From positions 4,276,001 through 4,340,000 of the forward strand of contig NZ_CP071632.1 in assembly GCF_017357385.1 (NCBI RefSeq): a stretch of DNA of 64,000 nucleotides, in the 5' to 3' direction. Positions 39,855 to 48,937 of the stretch are shown in pieces. How positions within the stretch are numbered: position 1 is the first letter of the stretch; each line of letters starts with the position of its first letter. The notes beneath the pieces are model-generated. The model searched no databases. It was not told the origin of the DNA and was given only the letters and a program-made list of their open reading frames with translations. The translations under genes and the position numbers were made by a program. The DNA is from Rhizobium sp. NZLR1 (GTDB lineage Bacteria > Pseudomonadota > Alphaproteobacteria > Rhizobiales > Rhizobiaceae).

Positions 39855-41090
39855 TCACGTGCTGGGCGCGTCGAGCGTATCGATCCGCCGCAATTTCGGG
39901 AAACTCGAAGCCCAGATCGCCGCCACCGCCAGAGTTCCGATCCCGCCGATAACGACCGCCGGCACAGCGCCGAAGATCGATGCCATCGTGCCCGCCCGGA
40001 ATTCTCCGAGTTCGTTCGAAGCACCGACGAAGACCATGTTGACTGCATTCACGCGGCCGCGCAGCTGATCCGGCGTCCAGAGCGCAATCAGGCTCTCGCG
40101 GACATAGACCGACACCATGTCGGCCGCCCCCATCAGCGCCAGCGCCGCGATCGAGACTTCGGTATTGGTCGAGACCCCGAAAATGATCGTTCCGACGCCG
40201 AACAGGGCAACGCCGATGAACATGTAGATGCCGGCGCGTTGCTTGAGCGGATAGGCGGCAAGGAAGATCGCCATGACGATGGCGCCAAGTCCCGGTGCGG
40301 CGCGCAGCAGCCCGAGGCCCCAGGGGCCGAGGGTCAGGATATCGCGGGCGAAGATCGGCATCAGTGCGGTTGCGCCGCCGAGCAGCACGGCAAAGAGATC
40401 GAGCGAGATCGCCCCGAGCACCACCCTTTCGGCGCGGATGAAACTGAAGCCGCCAAGGATCATCGCCCAGCTCTTGGTCTCGCCCGTCGTCTTCTGCACC
40501 GGTTTCGGGATCATGTAGAGAAGAGCCGCACCGAGGACCGAAAAGATCACCGCCACCGTGTAGGCGGTCGGTGCGCTGACGCCGTAGAGCAGACCGCCGA
40601 GCACCGGCCCGGTGATTGCTGCGAGCTGCCAGGACGACGAATTCCAGGCGATCGCATTGGAGAGATCCTGCTCCGGCACGAGATTGGGAGCCAGCGACTG
40701 CACCGCCGGCGACATGAAGGCGCGTTCGATGCCGAAGATCAAAAGCACCGCGAAAACAGGCAGGGGCGTGAAGGTTCCCATCGCCGTCATGACAAGCAGC
40801 GCCAGCGTGCAGAGCGCGCTCACCAGCGAGCAGAGGGCCGCAATCGCCCGGCGATTGTACCGGTCGGCCACCGAACCGGTGACGAGCATGAGCAGCAGCG
40901 ACGGCAGGAACTGCACAAGGCCGATCAGGCCGAGATAGATGGCGCTGCCCGTCTGGTCGTACATCTGCCAGCCGACGGCGACGCTGACGATCTGCTGCGA
41001 GAAGGAAAGCAGGAACCGCGCGAAGAAGAACCGCGTGTAGGACGAATGCCGGAACGCGGCAAAACGGTCTCCGGTAGGCGAAAACGACAT
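39855..41090 (-). CDS. MFS transporter (EntS-like)
   Basis: A 411-residue MFS exporter with about 12 membrane segments. The family's intracellular loop GSVADRYNRRAI and the DQLRGRVNAVNMVFVG segment place it with MFS_3/EntS exporters of siderophores or drugs. ATG at 41090 (MSFSPTGDRFAAFR); an in-frame upstream extension is not hydrophobic or family-like. Converges on the amidotransferase gene. Confidence 0.9.
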   Translation of the reverse strand: MSFSPTGDRFAAFRHSSYTRFFFARFLLSFSQQIVSVAVGWQMYDQTGSAIYLGLIGLVQFLPSLLLMLVTGSVADRYNRRAIAALCSLVSALCTLALLVMTAMGTFTPLPVFAVLLIFGIERAFMSPAVQSLAPNLVPEQDLSNAIAWNSSSWQLAAITGPVLGGLLYGVSAPTAYTVAVIFSVLGAALLYMIPKPVQKTTGETKSWAMILGGFSFIRAERVVLGAISLDLFAVLLGGATALMPIFARDILTLGPWGLGLLRAAPGLGAIVMAIFLAAYPLKQRAGIYMFIGVALFGVGTIIFGVSTNTEVSIAALALMGAADMVSVYVRESLIALWTPDQLRGRVNAVNMVFVGASNELGEFRAGTMASIFGAVPAVVIGGIGTLAVAAIWASSFPKLRRIDTLDAPST

Positions 41091-41231
41091 GGGTGTTTTC
41101 CGAGGAGACGGGCGCGCCAGAATTGCGGCAAGGCAGCCCGTTAAACATGATTCACCGCGTGTTTCCACACGGCACTTGCTCGTTTAGTCGCCAATGTCTA
41201 CATGTCTGTCAACAACGAATTGGAGACGACG

Positions 41232-41522
41232 ATGTTTGCGCTGTTTCAAACCATTGATTTGGCTTTGAATATTTACACCTGGATCCTGATTGGCAGTGCC
41301 GTTTTTTCCTGGCTCTATGCCTTCAACGTCATCAACTCCAGCAATCAGTTCGTCAATTCGGTCGGCACATTCCTCTATAATGTCACCGAACCGGTGCTGA
41401 AGCCGATCCGCCGCTTTTTGCCGAACCTTGGCGGCATCGACATTTCGCCGATCATCCTGCTACTGATCATCTTCTTCCTGCGCACCTTGCTTTGGACCAC
41501 GGTCTACCCGCTGGTCGCTTGA
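41232..41522 (+). CDS. YggT family membrane protein
   Basis: A 96-residue protein with two membrane helices separated by the conserved loop [25 protein letters not shown]. YggT proteins are small inner-membrane proteins linked to osmotic stress or division in some bacteria. ATG 41232 has GGAGACGACG in front; the frame runs 30 bases further to an earlier ATG. Confidence 0.92.
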   Translation: MFALFQTIDLALNIYTWILIGSAVFSWLYAFNVINSSNQFVNSVGTFLYNVTEPVLKPIRRFLPNLGGIDISPIILLLIIFFLRTLLWTTVYPLVA

Positions 41523-41830
41523 GCCGTCCCTGGAGTCTTTTCAATGATCATCTGCGCCTCGCCGTCCGGCTGACGCCGAATGGCGGGCGTGATGCGATCG
41601 ATGGCATCGAGGCGGATGGCAAGGGCGAAACCCATCTGAAGGCGCGCGTCACTGCCGTGCCGGAAAAAGGCAAGGCCAACAAGGCCCTCATCCGTCTGGT
41701 CGCCGGATCGCTGCGCATCCCCCAAACCAGCGTCAGCCTCATCTCCGGCGACACCGCGCGCAAAAAAATCCTCCGGATCGAAGGCGACCCGGAGGATTTG
41801 GCAAAAAAACTAGAAATGCTTTTCAGTTAG
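41519..41830 (+). CDS. DUF167 (YggU) family protein
   Basis: A 103-residue protein with the YggU/DUF167 features [36 protein letters not shown] and [15 protein letters not shown]. Commonly found beside yggT, as here. The start is probably the TTG at 41519 overlapping the yggT stop (TTGA); an ATG at 41492 lies deeper inside yggT. Function unknown. Confidence 0.88.
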   Translation: MSRPWSLFNDHLRLAVRLTPNGGRDAIDGIEADGKGETHLKARVTAVPEKGKANKALIRLVAGSLRIPQTSVSLISGDTARKKILRIEGDPEDLAKKLEMLFS

Positions 41831-41836
41831 AACGCC

Positions 41837-41855
41837 GCGCATCCGCTGGATGCGC
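41837..41855. terminator. Hairpin between convergent DUF167 and ppa genes
   Basis: GCGCATCC and GGATGCGC pair perfectly around GCT, in the 50-base gap between two converging genes. There is no T run on either side, so its terminator role is probable but not certain. Confidence 0.55.
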
Positions 41856-41880
41856 TAAGGACGCTCTATGCGCTGAGCGA

Positions 41881-42414
41881 TCAGCCCTTCTTCTTGGCGC
41901 GCTCGACGGCTTCGAGGATGAGTTCGCCGGCTTCCTTGGAATCGCCCCAACCGAAGATCTTCACCCACTTGCCGGGCTCCAGATCCTTGTAGTGCTCGAA
42001 GAAGTGCTCGATCTGCTTCAGCGTGATCTCGGGAAGATCGGTGTAGTCCTTCACCTTCTCATAACGCAGCGTCAGCTTCGGCGACGGCACGGCGATGATC
42101 TTCTCGTCCTTGCCGGAATTATCTTCCATCTTCAGGACCCCGATCGGACGCACATTGATGACACAGCCGGGAACCAGCGGGCGGGTGCTGGCGATCAGCA
42201 CGTCGATCGGGTCGCCATCCTCAGACAGCGTATGCGGCACGAAACCATAATTGCCCGGATAAGTCATCGGCGTGTAGAGGAAACGATCGACGACCAGCGT
42301 GCCGGCTTCCTTGTCCATCTCATACTTGATGGGATGGCCACCGACCGGAACCTCGACGATAACGTTGACGTCCTCAGGTGGATTATTACCGATTGAAATG
42401 GCGTCGATGCGCAT
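41881..42414 (-). CDS. ppa: Inorganic pyrophosphatase
   Basis: A 177-residue family I pyrophosphatase. Signature DGDPIDVL with the metal aspartates, the upstream [14 protein letters not shown] and the acidic [10 protein letters not shown] are all present. ATG at 42414 (MRIDAISIG). Hydrolyses pyrophosphate to drive biosynthetic reactions; cytoplasmic. Confidence 0.97.
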   Translation of the reverse strand: MRIDAISIGNNPPEDVNVIVEVPVGGHPIKYEMDKEAGTLVVDRFLYTPMTYPGNYGFVPHTLSEDGDPIDVLIASTRPLVPGCVINVRPIGVLKMEDNSGKDEKIIAVPSPKLTLRYEKVKDYTDLPEITLKQIEHFFEHYKDLEPGKWVKIFGWGDSKEAGELILEAVERAKKKG

Positions 42415-42561
42415 AGGAAACTCCCGCGAGGTTGAATTGATCGCAGCCAGATAATCAGTTTCATGTGGCAACGCAACATTTGAGATCACCGATGCGTGAT
42501 GGCACCGGCGCAAAATGCTCAAACTTTCGAATGGGAAAACAGGCGGTCGCAACCAACCCCG

Positions 42562-43068
42562 TCAGTTCCAGATGAAGCCGATCTTCTTCAACTGCCTGTG
42601 GTCGAAATTTTCCATGCCTTCGCAGAAATCGACACCGCCGTGATGACGATAGAAGCGGCCGGCGGTCTCGTTTTCCTCAAGGCACCAGACGACCAGCCCG
42701 TTGCAGCCGAGCGACTTCAGCAGCCGGCGCGCCTCGCCGAACAGCATCCGGCCGAGACCGATGCCCTGATATTCCGGACGAAGGTAAAGCTCGTAAATCT
42801 CGCCTTCCTGCGGCAGCGCCCGGGCGCGGTTGAGGCCGAGCGTCGCGTAGCCGGCAACGGTTCCGGCGACATCGAGAACCAGCAACGTCGCCGGTCCACG
42901 CGTTGCCTTGCGCCACCAGTTTTCACCGCGCCGCTCGATCATCTGCGTCAGCGCGCGATGCGGAATAATGCCTGCATAAGTGTGCTGCCAGGCGAGCCTG
43001 TGGGTTTCCGATATGGCTCGGGCATCGTTGGGTTCGGCCCGCCGAACATCGATCGACAACGTCTTCAT
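42562..43068 (-). CDS. GNAT family N-acetyltransferase
   Basis: A 168-residue GNAT acetyltransferase. The acetyl-CoA loop is RPEYQGIGLGRMLF, preceded by the strand GEIYELYL; N-terminal DVRRAEPNDARAISETHRLAW. Substrate unknown. ATG at 43068 (MKTLSIDVRRA). A CtrA box lies about 100 bases upstream. Confidence 0.9.
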   Translation of the reverse strand: MKTLSIDVRRAEPNDARAISETHRLAWQHTYAGIIPHRALTQMIERRGENWWRKATRGPATLLVLDVAGTVAGYATLGLNRARALPQEGEIYELYLRPEYQGIGLGRMLFGEARRLLKSLGCNGLVVWCLEENETAGRFYRHHGGVDFCEGMENFDHRQLKKIGFIWN

Positions 43069-43166
43069 AACGTTTACTCTGGTCCCGCCAAGGGCAATTA
43101 ACCATATGCACCCAGCGCATCGTGATCGATTGCCCACAGACTTGATATGTGGACGACAGCTAAAAT

Positions 43167-43181
43167 TTAACGCTTTTTTAA
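43167..43181. promoter_or_regulatory. CtrA box (TTAA-N7-TTAA)
   Basis: Exact match in the context TTTAACGCTTTTTTAAC. It lies 99-113 bases before the GNAT gene and beyond the typA terminator, so the acetyltransferase is the likely target. Confidence 0.65.
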
Positions 43182-43216
43182 CGATTGTCACAAGTCGGAA
43201 TCAACGCGGCGCACAA

Positions 43217-43245
43217 CAAAAAACCCCGGCACGAAGGCCGGGGCT
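43217..43245 (-). terminator. Rho-independent terminator of typA
   Basis: On the minus strand, GCCCCGGCC, a TTCGT loop, GCCGGGG and then a run of six Ts. It ends the typA transcript about 90 bases after the stop, with the palindromic repeat in between. Confidence 0.85.
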
Positions 43246-43275
43246 TCAAACGTTGTTTTTAAAGCTCTTTATTTA

Positions 43276-43322
43276 TGCATGTCGTTATCCCGGAACCGCT
43301 TCACACTTCCGGGCGACATGCA
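43276..43322. repeat. Rhizobial palindromic repeat
   Basis: Arms TGCATGTCG and CGACATGCA, with inner arms CCCGGAA and TTCCGGG around CCGCTTCACAC. The same core occurs in the repeat at 27785-27864. It lies in the 3' untranslated part of typA. Confidence 0.7.
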
Positions 43323-43330
43323 TTACGCTC

Positions 43331-45151
43331 TCAGAGAGCCGCTTTGGACTTTTCGAAGCGCTTGCGATCGTTTGCGTCGAGATACATCTTGCGCAGACGA
43401 ATATTCTTCGGTGTCACTTCCATCAGTTCGTCTTCCTGGATCCAGGAAAGAGCGCGATCAAGCGTCATGCGGATTGGCGGCGTCAGCTTGACGGCTTCGT
43501 CCTTGCCGGCGGCGCGGATGTTGGTGAGCTGCTTGCCCTTCAGGACATTCACTTCAAGGTCGTTATCGCGCGTATGAATGCCGATGATCATGCCGGCATA
43601 GACCTTTTCGCCCGGATCGATGATCATCGGGCCGCGGTCTTCCAGGTTGAACATCGCATAAGCGACGGCTTCGCCGGGAGCGTTGGCGAGCAGCACGCCG
43701 TTGACGCGGCCACCGATCACACCCTTGTAGGGCTGGTAGTCGTGGAACAGGCGGTTCATGATCGCCGTGCCGCGCGTATCCGTTAGCAGTTCCGACTGGT
43801 AGCCGATCAGGCCACGGGTCGGTGCGTAGAAACGCAGGCGAAGACGGTTGCCGCCCGAAGGACGCAGCTCGACCATTTCGGCCTTGCGCTCGGACATCTT
43901 CTGCACGACGACACCGGAATGTTCTTCGTCGACGTCGACGACGACCTCCTCGATCGGCTCCAGAAGCTGGCCGTTTTCATCCTTGTGCATCACGACGCGC
44001 GGACGCGACACGGCAAGCTCGAAGCCTTCGCGACGCATGGTTTCGATGAGAACGGCGAGCTGAAGTTCGCCGCGGCCGGACACGTAGAACGAATCCTTGC
44101 CTTCGGCTTCTTCGATCTTCAGGGCGACGTTGCCTTCTGCTTCCTTAAGCAGACGGTCGCGGATGACGCGGGAGGTCACCTTGTCGCCCTCGGTGCCCGC
44201 GAGCGGGCTATCGTTGACGATGAACGACATGGTGACCGTCGGCGGATCGATCGGCTGCGCCTGCAACGGCTCGGTGATCGAGGGATCGCAGAACGTATCG
44301 GCGACCGTGCCCTTGGAAAGGCCGGCGATCGCAACGATATCGCCTTGATGCGCTTCGTCGATCGCCGTGCGCTCGATGCCGCGGAAGGCGAGGATCTTGG
44401 AAATCCGGCCGGTTTCGATCGTCTTACCGTCGGCGTGAAGAACCTTCACCGCCTGGTTCGCCTTGATGGAACCGGAATTGATGCGGCCGGTGATGATACG
44501 GCCGAGGAAGGGATTGGCTTCGAGGATCGTGCCGATCATCGTGAACGGGCCTTCGTGGACGGTCGGCTCCGGCACATGCTTGAGCACCAGGTCGAGCAGA
44601 GGTGCGAGACCCTGGTCCTTCGGGCCTTCCGGATTGACGTTCATCCAGCCGTCGCGACCGGAACCGTAAAGGATCGGGAAGTCGAGCTGCTCGTCGGTCG
44701 CGTCGAGATTGGCGAAAAGGTCGAAGACTTCGTTGATGACTTCTTCGTGGCGGCCATCCGGACGATCGATCTTGTTGATCGCGACGATCGGGCGAAGGCC
44801 GACCTTCAGCGCCTTGCCGACGACGAACTTGGTCTGCGGCATCGGACCTTCGGAGGCATCGACGAGAACGATCGCGCCATCCACCATCGAGAGAATGCGC
44901 TCGACTTCGCCGCCAAAGTCGGCGTGGCCGGGGGTGTCGACGATGTTGATGCGGACACCCTTCCACTCGACCGAGGTCGCCTTGGCGAGAATGGTGATGC
45001 CGCGTTCTTTTTCGAGATCGTTCGAGTCCATCACGCGTTCAGCGACGCGCTGATTTTCGCGGAACGAGCCGGACTGCTTGAGAAGCTCATCCACCAGGGT
45101 CGTCTTGCCATGGTCAACGTGCGCGATGATCGCGATATTGCGAAGTGCCAT
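43331..45151 (-). CDS. typA: Translational GTPase TypA/BipA
   Basis: A 606-residue ribosome-binding GTPase of the EF-G family, involved in stress and 50S assembly. G1 [10 protein letters not shown]3 [13 protein letters not shown]4 NKIDRPDGR, and C-terminal TypA-specific STPTRG-like [17 protein letters not shown] at 45151 ([16 protein letters not shown]) is the family start. Confidence 0.97.
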   Translation of the reverse strand: MALRNIAIIAHVDHGKTTLVDELLKQSGSFRENQRVAERVMDSNDLEKERGITILAKATSVEWKGVRINIVDTPGHADFGGEVERILSMVDGAIVLVDASEGPMPQTKFVVGKALKVGLRPIVAINKIDRPDGRHEEVINEVFDLFANLDATDEQLDFPILYGSGRDGWMNVNPEGPKDQGLAPLLDLVLKHVPEPTVHEGPFTMIGTILEANPFLGRIITGRINSGSIKANQAVKVLHADGKTIETGRISKILAFRGIERTAIDEAHQGDIVAIAGLSKGTVADTFCDPSITEPLQAQPIDPPTVTMSFIVNDSPLAGTEGDKVTSRVIRDRLLKEAEGNVALKIEEAEGKDSFYVSGRGELQLAVLIETMRREGFELAVSRPRVVMHKDENGQLLEPIEEVVVDVDEEHSGVVVQKMSERKAEMVELRPSGGNRLRLRFYAPTRGLIGYQSELLTDTRGTAIMNRLFHDYQPYKGVIGGRVNGVLLANAPGEAVAYAMFNLEDRGPMIIDPGEKVYAGMIIGIHTRDNDLEVNVLKGKQLTNIRAAGKDEAVKLTPPIRMTLDRALSWIQEDELMEVTPKNIRLRKMYLDANDRKRFEKSKAAL

Positions 45152-45308
45152 ATGTGAAATCTCTGAGGCTGCGGCGCACGCTCTTGAGGACGGGCCTATT
45201 GGTTTGGGGCGTCCATACAGTTTTTTTTGCGTTTGCGAAAGAGGGGAACGCGCAAAAGCTGCGGCATGGCTGTCGCCCTGCCGCATCATAGCGTGTCGTC
45301 AAATTGTC

Positions 45309-47396
45309 TTAGGCGTCGCTGCCTGTCAATTCCTCGAAGGTCGAAAGCCCCTTTTTGACGAGCATCGCATGCGGGCTCGGCAGCTTGCCGCGGAAGGCCT
45401 TGTAGGCGTCCTCCGGATCGATAGAGCCGCCGACGGAATAGATATTCTCCTTGAGTTTGCGCGCCATCTCGCCGTTGAAGGGATCTCCCGTCTCCTCGAA
45501 GGCGGCAAACGCGTCGGCATCGAGCACCTCCGACCACATATAGGAGTAATAGCCGGCCGAATAACCGCCGGAAAAAATGTGCTGGAAGTGCGGCGTGGCA
45601 TGGCGCATGACGATCGATTTCGGCATGCCGATCTCGGCCAGCACCTCCGCCTGCACCGCCATCGGATCCGCAACCGCCTCACGCGTGTGAAACGCCATAT
45701 CGACCAGCGCCGACGAGGTGAATTCGACGGTGTTGAAGCCGGCATTGAAGGTGCGGGCGGCAAGCACCTTGTCGAGCAGAGCCTGCGGCATCGGCTCGCC
45801 GGTTTCGACATGCACAGCGTAGCGCTTCAAAATATCGGGCACCGTCAGCCAGTGCTCGTAGAGCTGCGACGGCAGCTCGACGAAATCGCGCGAAACGCCG
45901 GTGCCGGAGACCGAGGGGTAGGTGACGTTCGAAAGCATGCCGTGCAGCGCGTGGCCGAATTCGTGGAACAGCGTGCGCGCATCGTCGAGCGACAGCAGCG
46001 CCGGCTTGCCCTCGGCGGGCTTGGCGAAGTTGCAGACGTTGTAGATGATCGGCTGCTCGCCGTGGTGGCCGTTCTTCAGTTCCAGTCTGTGCTGCGATTG
46101 CAACGAGCTCATCCAGGCGCCGGAACGTTTCGAGCCGCGGGCAAAATAATCGCCGAGGAACAGGGCGACCAGCCGATCTTCGCGATCCCTGATTTCAAAC
46201 ACCCTGACATCCGGGTGATAGGCGGCCACGTCCTTCTTCTCGACGGCGCGGATACTGAACAGCCGGCCGGCCACCTCGAAGCAGGCCTCGATGATCTTCT
46301 CGAGCTGCAGATAGGGCTTGAGCTCGGCCTCGGAGAAATCGAATTTTCGCGCCCGGATCTTTTCGGCGTAGTGGCGCCAGTCCCAGGGCATCACTTCGTG
46401 GTTTCGCCCCTCCTCGGCGATCAGCGCGGCGATATCGGCTTCCTCCTCGCCGGCGCGTTTTACCGCCCGCGCCCAGACGGCCTTTAGCAGGTCGTTCACC
46501 GCATCTGCCGTCTTTGCCATCGTGTTATCGAGCTTCAGCTCGGCGAAATTGCCGTAGCCAAGCAGGCTCGCCACCTGATGGCGTAGCGCCAGCGTTTCCT
46601 TGATGACGGCGCGATTGTCCGTCTCGCCGTCATTTTCGCCGCGTGCCACCCAAGCCTTGAAAGCCTGCTCGCGCAGATCGCGGCGCTCCGAAAAGGTCAG
46701 GAACGGCTCGATGATCGAGCGTGACAGCGTCACCGCATATTTGCCCTCTTCGCCGCGTTCGCGCGCAGCCGCAGCCATTGCGTCGCGCAGGAATTCCGGC
46801 AGCCCGTCGAGCTCGGCTCCGGAAGAAAGCGTGAGTGCCCAGGCCTTCTCGTCGGCGAGAACGTTCTGGCCGAATTGCGTCCCGAGGCCGGCAAGCTTTT
46901 CATTGATCGCCGCAAGTTTCTCCTGCTCGGCCTTTTCAAGCTTGGCGCCCGACTTGACGAAGCCCTTCCAGTGGCGCTCCAGCACGCGTGTCTGCTCGAG
47001 CGTCAAGCCAAGCGTCTCGCGATTCTCCCAGAGCGTATCGATGCGAGCAAAAAGCGCTGCATTCATCCCGATCTTCGAATAGTGGCGCGACATCTTCGGC
47101 GAGATCTCCCGCTCCAGCGCCTGGATCACATCATTGGTATGCGCGCCTGCCTTGTTCCAGAACAGCGCCGAAACACGCGACAGCGCGTCGCCGGCAATCT
47201 CCAGCGCCACGACCGTATTCTCGAATGTCGGCGCATCGGCGTTTCCGGCGATCTCATCGATCTCCCTTTCATGCGCGGCAAGCGCTGCTTCGAAGGCAGC
47301 GGCGAAATCGCCGTCATTCAATGCGTCGAAACGCGGCAGGCCGTGAAGACCGTCCCAGGTTACCAGCGCCGGATTGAAATCATGGGGAGAAGACAT
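45309..47396 (-). CDS. M3 family oligopeptidase (Dcp/OpdA-type)
   Basis: A 695-residue zinc metallopeptidase of family M3. The HExxH motif is in LFHEFGHALHG, with the downstream SRDFVELPSQLYEHW carrying the third ligand region and the C-terminal SGGYSAGYYSYMWSEVLDADAF. Either oligopeptidase A or peptidyl-dipeptidase. I used ATG 47396 (AAAAGG upstream) instead of the ATG seven codons earlier. No signal peptide: cytoplasmic. Confidence 0.94.
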   Translation of the reverse strand: MSSPHDFNPALVTWDGLHGLPRFDALNDGDFAAAFEAALAAHEREIDEIAGNADAPTFENTVVALEIAGDALSRVSALFWNKAGAHTNDVIQALEREISPKMSRHYSKIGMNAALFARIDTLWENRETLGLTLEQTRVLERHWKGFVKSGAKLEKAEQEKLAAINEKLAGLGTQFGQNVLADEKAWALTLSSGAELDGLPEFLRDAMAAAARERGEEGKYAVTLSRSIIEPFLTFSERRDLREQAFKAWVARGENDGETDNRAVIKETLALRHQVASLLGYGNFAELKLDNTMAKTADAVNDLLKAVWARAVKRAGEEEADIAALIAEEGRNHEVMPWDWRHYAEKIRARKFDFSEAELKPYLQLEKIIEACFEVAGRLFSIRAVEKKDVAAYHPDVRVFEIRDREDRLVALFLGDYFARGSKRSGAWMSSLQSQHRLELKNGHHGEQPIIYNVCNFAKPAEGKPALLSLDDARTLFHEFGHALHGMLSNVTYPSVSGTGVSRDFVELPSQLYEHWLTVPDILKRYAVHVETGEPMPQALLDKVLAARTFNAGFNTVEFTSSALVDMAFHTREAVADPMAVQAEVLAEIGMPKSIVMRHATPHFQHIFSGGYSAGYYSYMWSEVLDADAFAAFEETGDPFNGEMARKLKENIYSVGGSIDPEDAYKAFRGKLPSPHAMLVKKGLSTFEELTGSDA

Positions 47397-47525
47397 CGAA
47401 GAATTCCTTTTTGGCATGCAAGTGGATCGTCAATATAGGAGAGCCGTCAGAGAATTGGTATGTTGCCGGAAGGGCCTTTTTGGCTCGCCTATCAAATCTG
47501 GTGGACAACAATTGATACGTGAAAA

Positions 47526-47540
47526 TTAACCAATCGTTAA
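47526..47540. promoter_or_regulatory. CtrA box (TTAA-N7-TTAA)
   Basis: Exact match in the context TTAACCAATCGTTAAC, with a TTAACCA half that is close to the strongest CtrA consensus. It lies 66-80 bases before the unknown gene at 47606 and about 130 bases before the divergent M3 peptidase gene. Confidence 0.75.
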
Positions 47541-47605
47541 CGATTGACGCGAATCACGCGTAAGCGCTACGTTCCTCATGTTCTTCTTGTAAGGGGACAT
47601 GCGCC

Positions 47606-48037
47606 ATGGAAATTTTTTCTGTGCGGTCTTCTCAGAGTTTGCTTTTTAAAAACAATCCTAATAACGCAAAAAGTTCGAAGACCTCTGATATTGAAATCGA
47701 GACCAGAGCTCCCGCCCCGGCCTCGTTCCAGATCGAAGACGAAGTTGGCGAAGGCCCGGATTTCACCGCGGTCAGCCCTGGGGAACTGCGCAATTACGCA
47801 CGCCAGAGTTTCGACAGCGGCCTGATCGATCAGAACACCTACGCCGCGATTTCCGAACCGCTGCCGATGCATGCGATCGATCCACTCGGCAACATCGTCG
47901 ATCTCTCCAGCGTCACCGACGGCACCAGCTTCAATTTCCTCGATTATTACAAGAACCAGCTGCAGATCGCCATGTCGATCGGCGATTCTGGCGAGGTCCA
48001 GACACTGAAATCGATCGTCAATTTCCTGAATGCCTGA
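47606..48037 (+). CDS. Unknown protein with CtrA box
   Basis: A 143-residue protein that I do not recognise. No signal peptide. The N-terminal 50 residues look disordered (MEIFSVRSSQSLLFKNNPNN, then Ala/Pro). The remainder is compact, with GELRNYARQSFDSGLIDQNTY and a C-terminal helix GEVQTLKSIVNFLNA. The N-terminal region resembles small flagellar or secretion substrates only in general character. CtrA control makes a cell-cycle or motility role plausible. Confidence 0.75.
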   Translation: MEIFSVRSSQSLLFKNNPNNAKSSKTSDIEIETRAPAPASFQIEDEVGEGPDFTAVSPGELRNYARQSFDSGLIDQNTYAAISEPLPMHAIDPLGNIVDLSSVTDGTSFNFLDYYKNQLQIAMSIGDSGEVQTLKSIVNFLNA

Positions 48038-48043
48038 TTGCGT

Positions 48044-48685
48044 TTAAGCCTTGCGCCAACCGAGCAGGCCGGGCGTTGCGTGCCAGAGCGCCTGGGCGGC
48101 AAATCCCATAAAAAGCACGCCGGAGCAGCGCACGATCAATCGCTCATGGGCGCGATAGAAGCGCCGTACCGTACCGGCGCCGATGATGCCGATCAGGATG
48201 ATGTCGGCAGTCACGAAACCGACGAACGACACGCCGAGCAGCACCGGCAACGCCTCGAAATCGAGCGCGCCGGCCGAGCCGGCAACCAGTGCAGTGAAGG
48301 TGGCGAGCGCCACCGGATAACCCTTCGGATTGGTGACGCCGAAAATCAGACCGCGGCGAAACGGCCGCTCGACCACAACAAGCGCCTGCCCTTCCGCTTT
48401 CGGCTTGGCATTGACAGCGCTCCAGCCGATCCAGGCGAGGTAGAAACCGCAGGCAAGGCCGAGCAGGTCGAAGACGAAGGTTCCGATCGTCTTTGCGCCG
48501 ACGATGGCGATCAGCGCCAGCGACGACCATATGAGATCCCCGACCAGATGCCCCATCATGAAGAAGGCGCCGGCCTTGCGGCCCTGCCCGGCGCCGATGC
48601 CGAGCAGCTGCAGGAAGGCGGGTCCCGGAATGAGCACGTAGAAGAGCGCCGCCAGAAAGGCGCCGAAGAGCAAAGACTGCGTCAT
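48044..48685 (-). CDS. LysE family translocator
   Basis: A 213-residue exporter with about six membrane helices, YVLIPGPAFLQLLGIG near the start and TNPKGYPVALATFTAL in the middle, both family motifs. ATG at 48685 (MTQSLLFGAFLAALF). Converges, with only 6 bases between stops, on the unknown gene at 47606. Substrate unknown. Confidence 0.9.
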   Translation of the reverse strand: MTQSLLFGAFLAALFYVLIPGPAFLQLLGIGAGQGRKAGAFFMMGHLVGDLIWSSLALIAIVGAKTIGTFVFDLLGLACGFYLAWIGWSAVNAKPKAEGQALVVVERPFRRGLIFGVTNPKGYPVALATFTALVAGSAGALDFEALPVLLGVSFVGFVTADIILIGIIGAGTVRRFYRAHERLIVRCSGVLFMGFAAQALWHATPGLLGWRKA

Positions 48686-48937
48686 GGAAATGCTCCGGAG
48701 GATGATGTTGCAGACTAGGCAATCGCAGGCATTCGTCAAGGGTGGTTGCATTAGCACGAAAAGCGGAGCGGCTTTCGGCCCTAAGCGAACTTTTTCGCTT
48801 TAGAAGGATAAGGCCGCTTTGCGCGCCCATGTCGACCATAGAGGGCGGCTTCGCAGCTTCCTGAAAGCGGACATCGTCTTGGGCACGGTCTCCGTCCCCC
48901 TGTGCACCAAAAGCAGCCACTTCAGTTACTCGCGAGG
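48686..48937. other. Intergenic region at the left edge of the Ohr/epoxide-hydrolase island
   Basis: About 250 bases. A hairpin (AAGCGAA...TTTCGCTT) lies near 48784-48802, in the region that would carry the LysE gene promoter and the end of the regulator transcript. Otherwise nothing recognisable. Confidence 0.4.
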
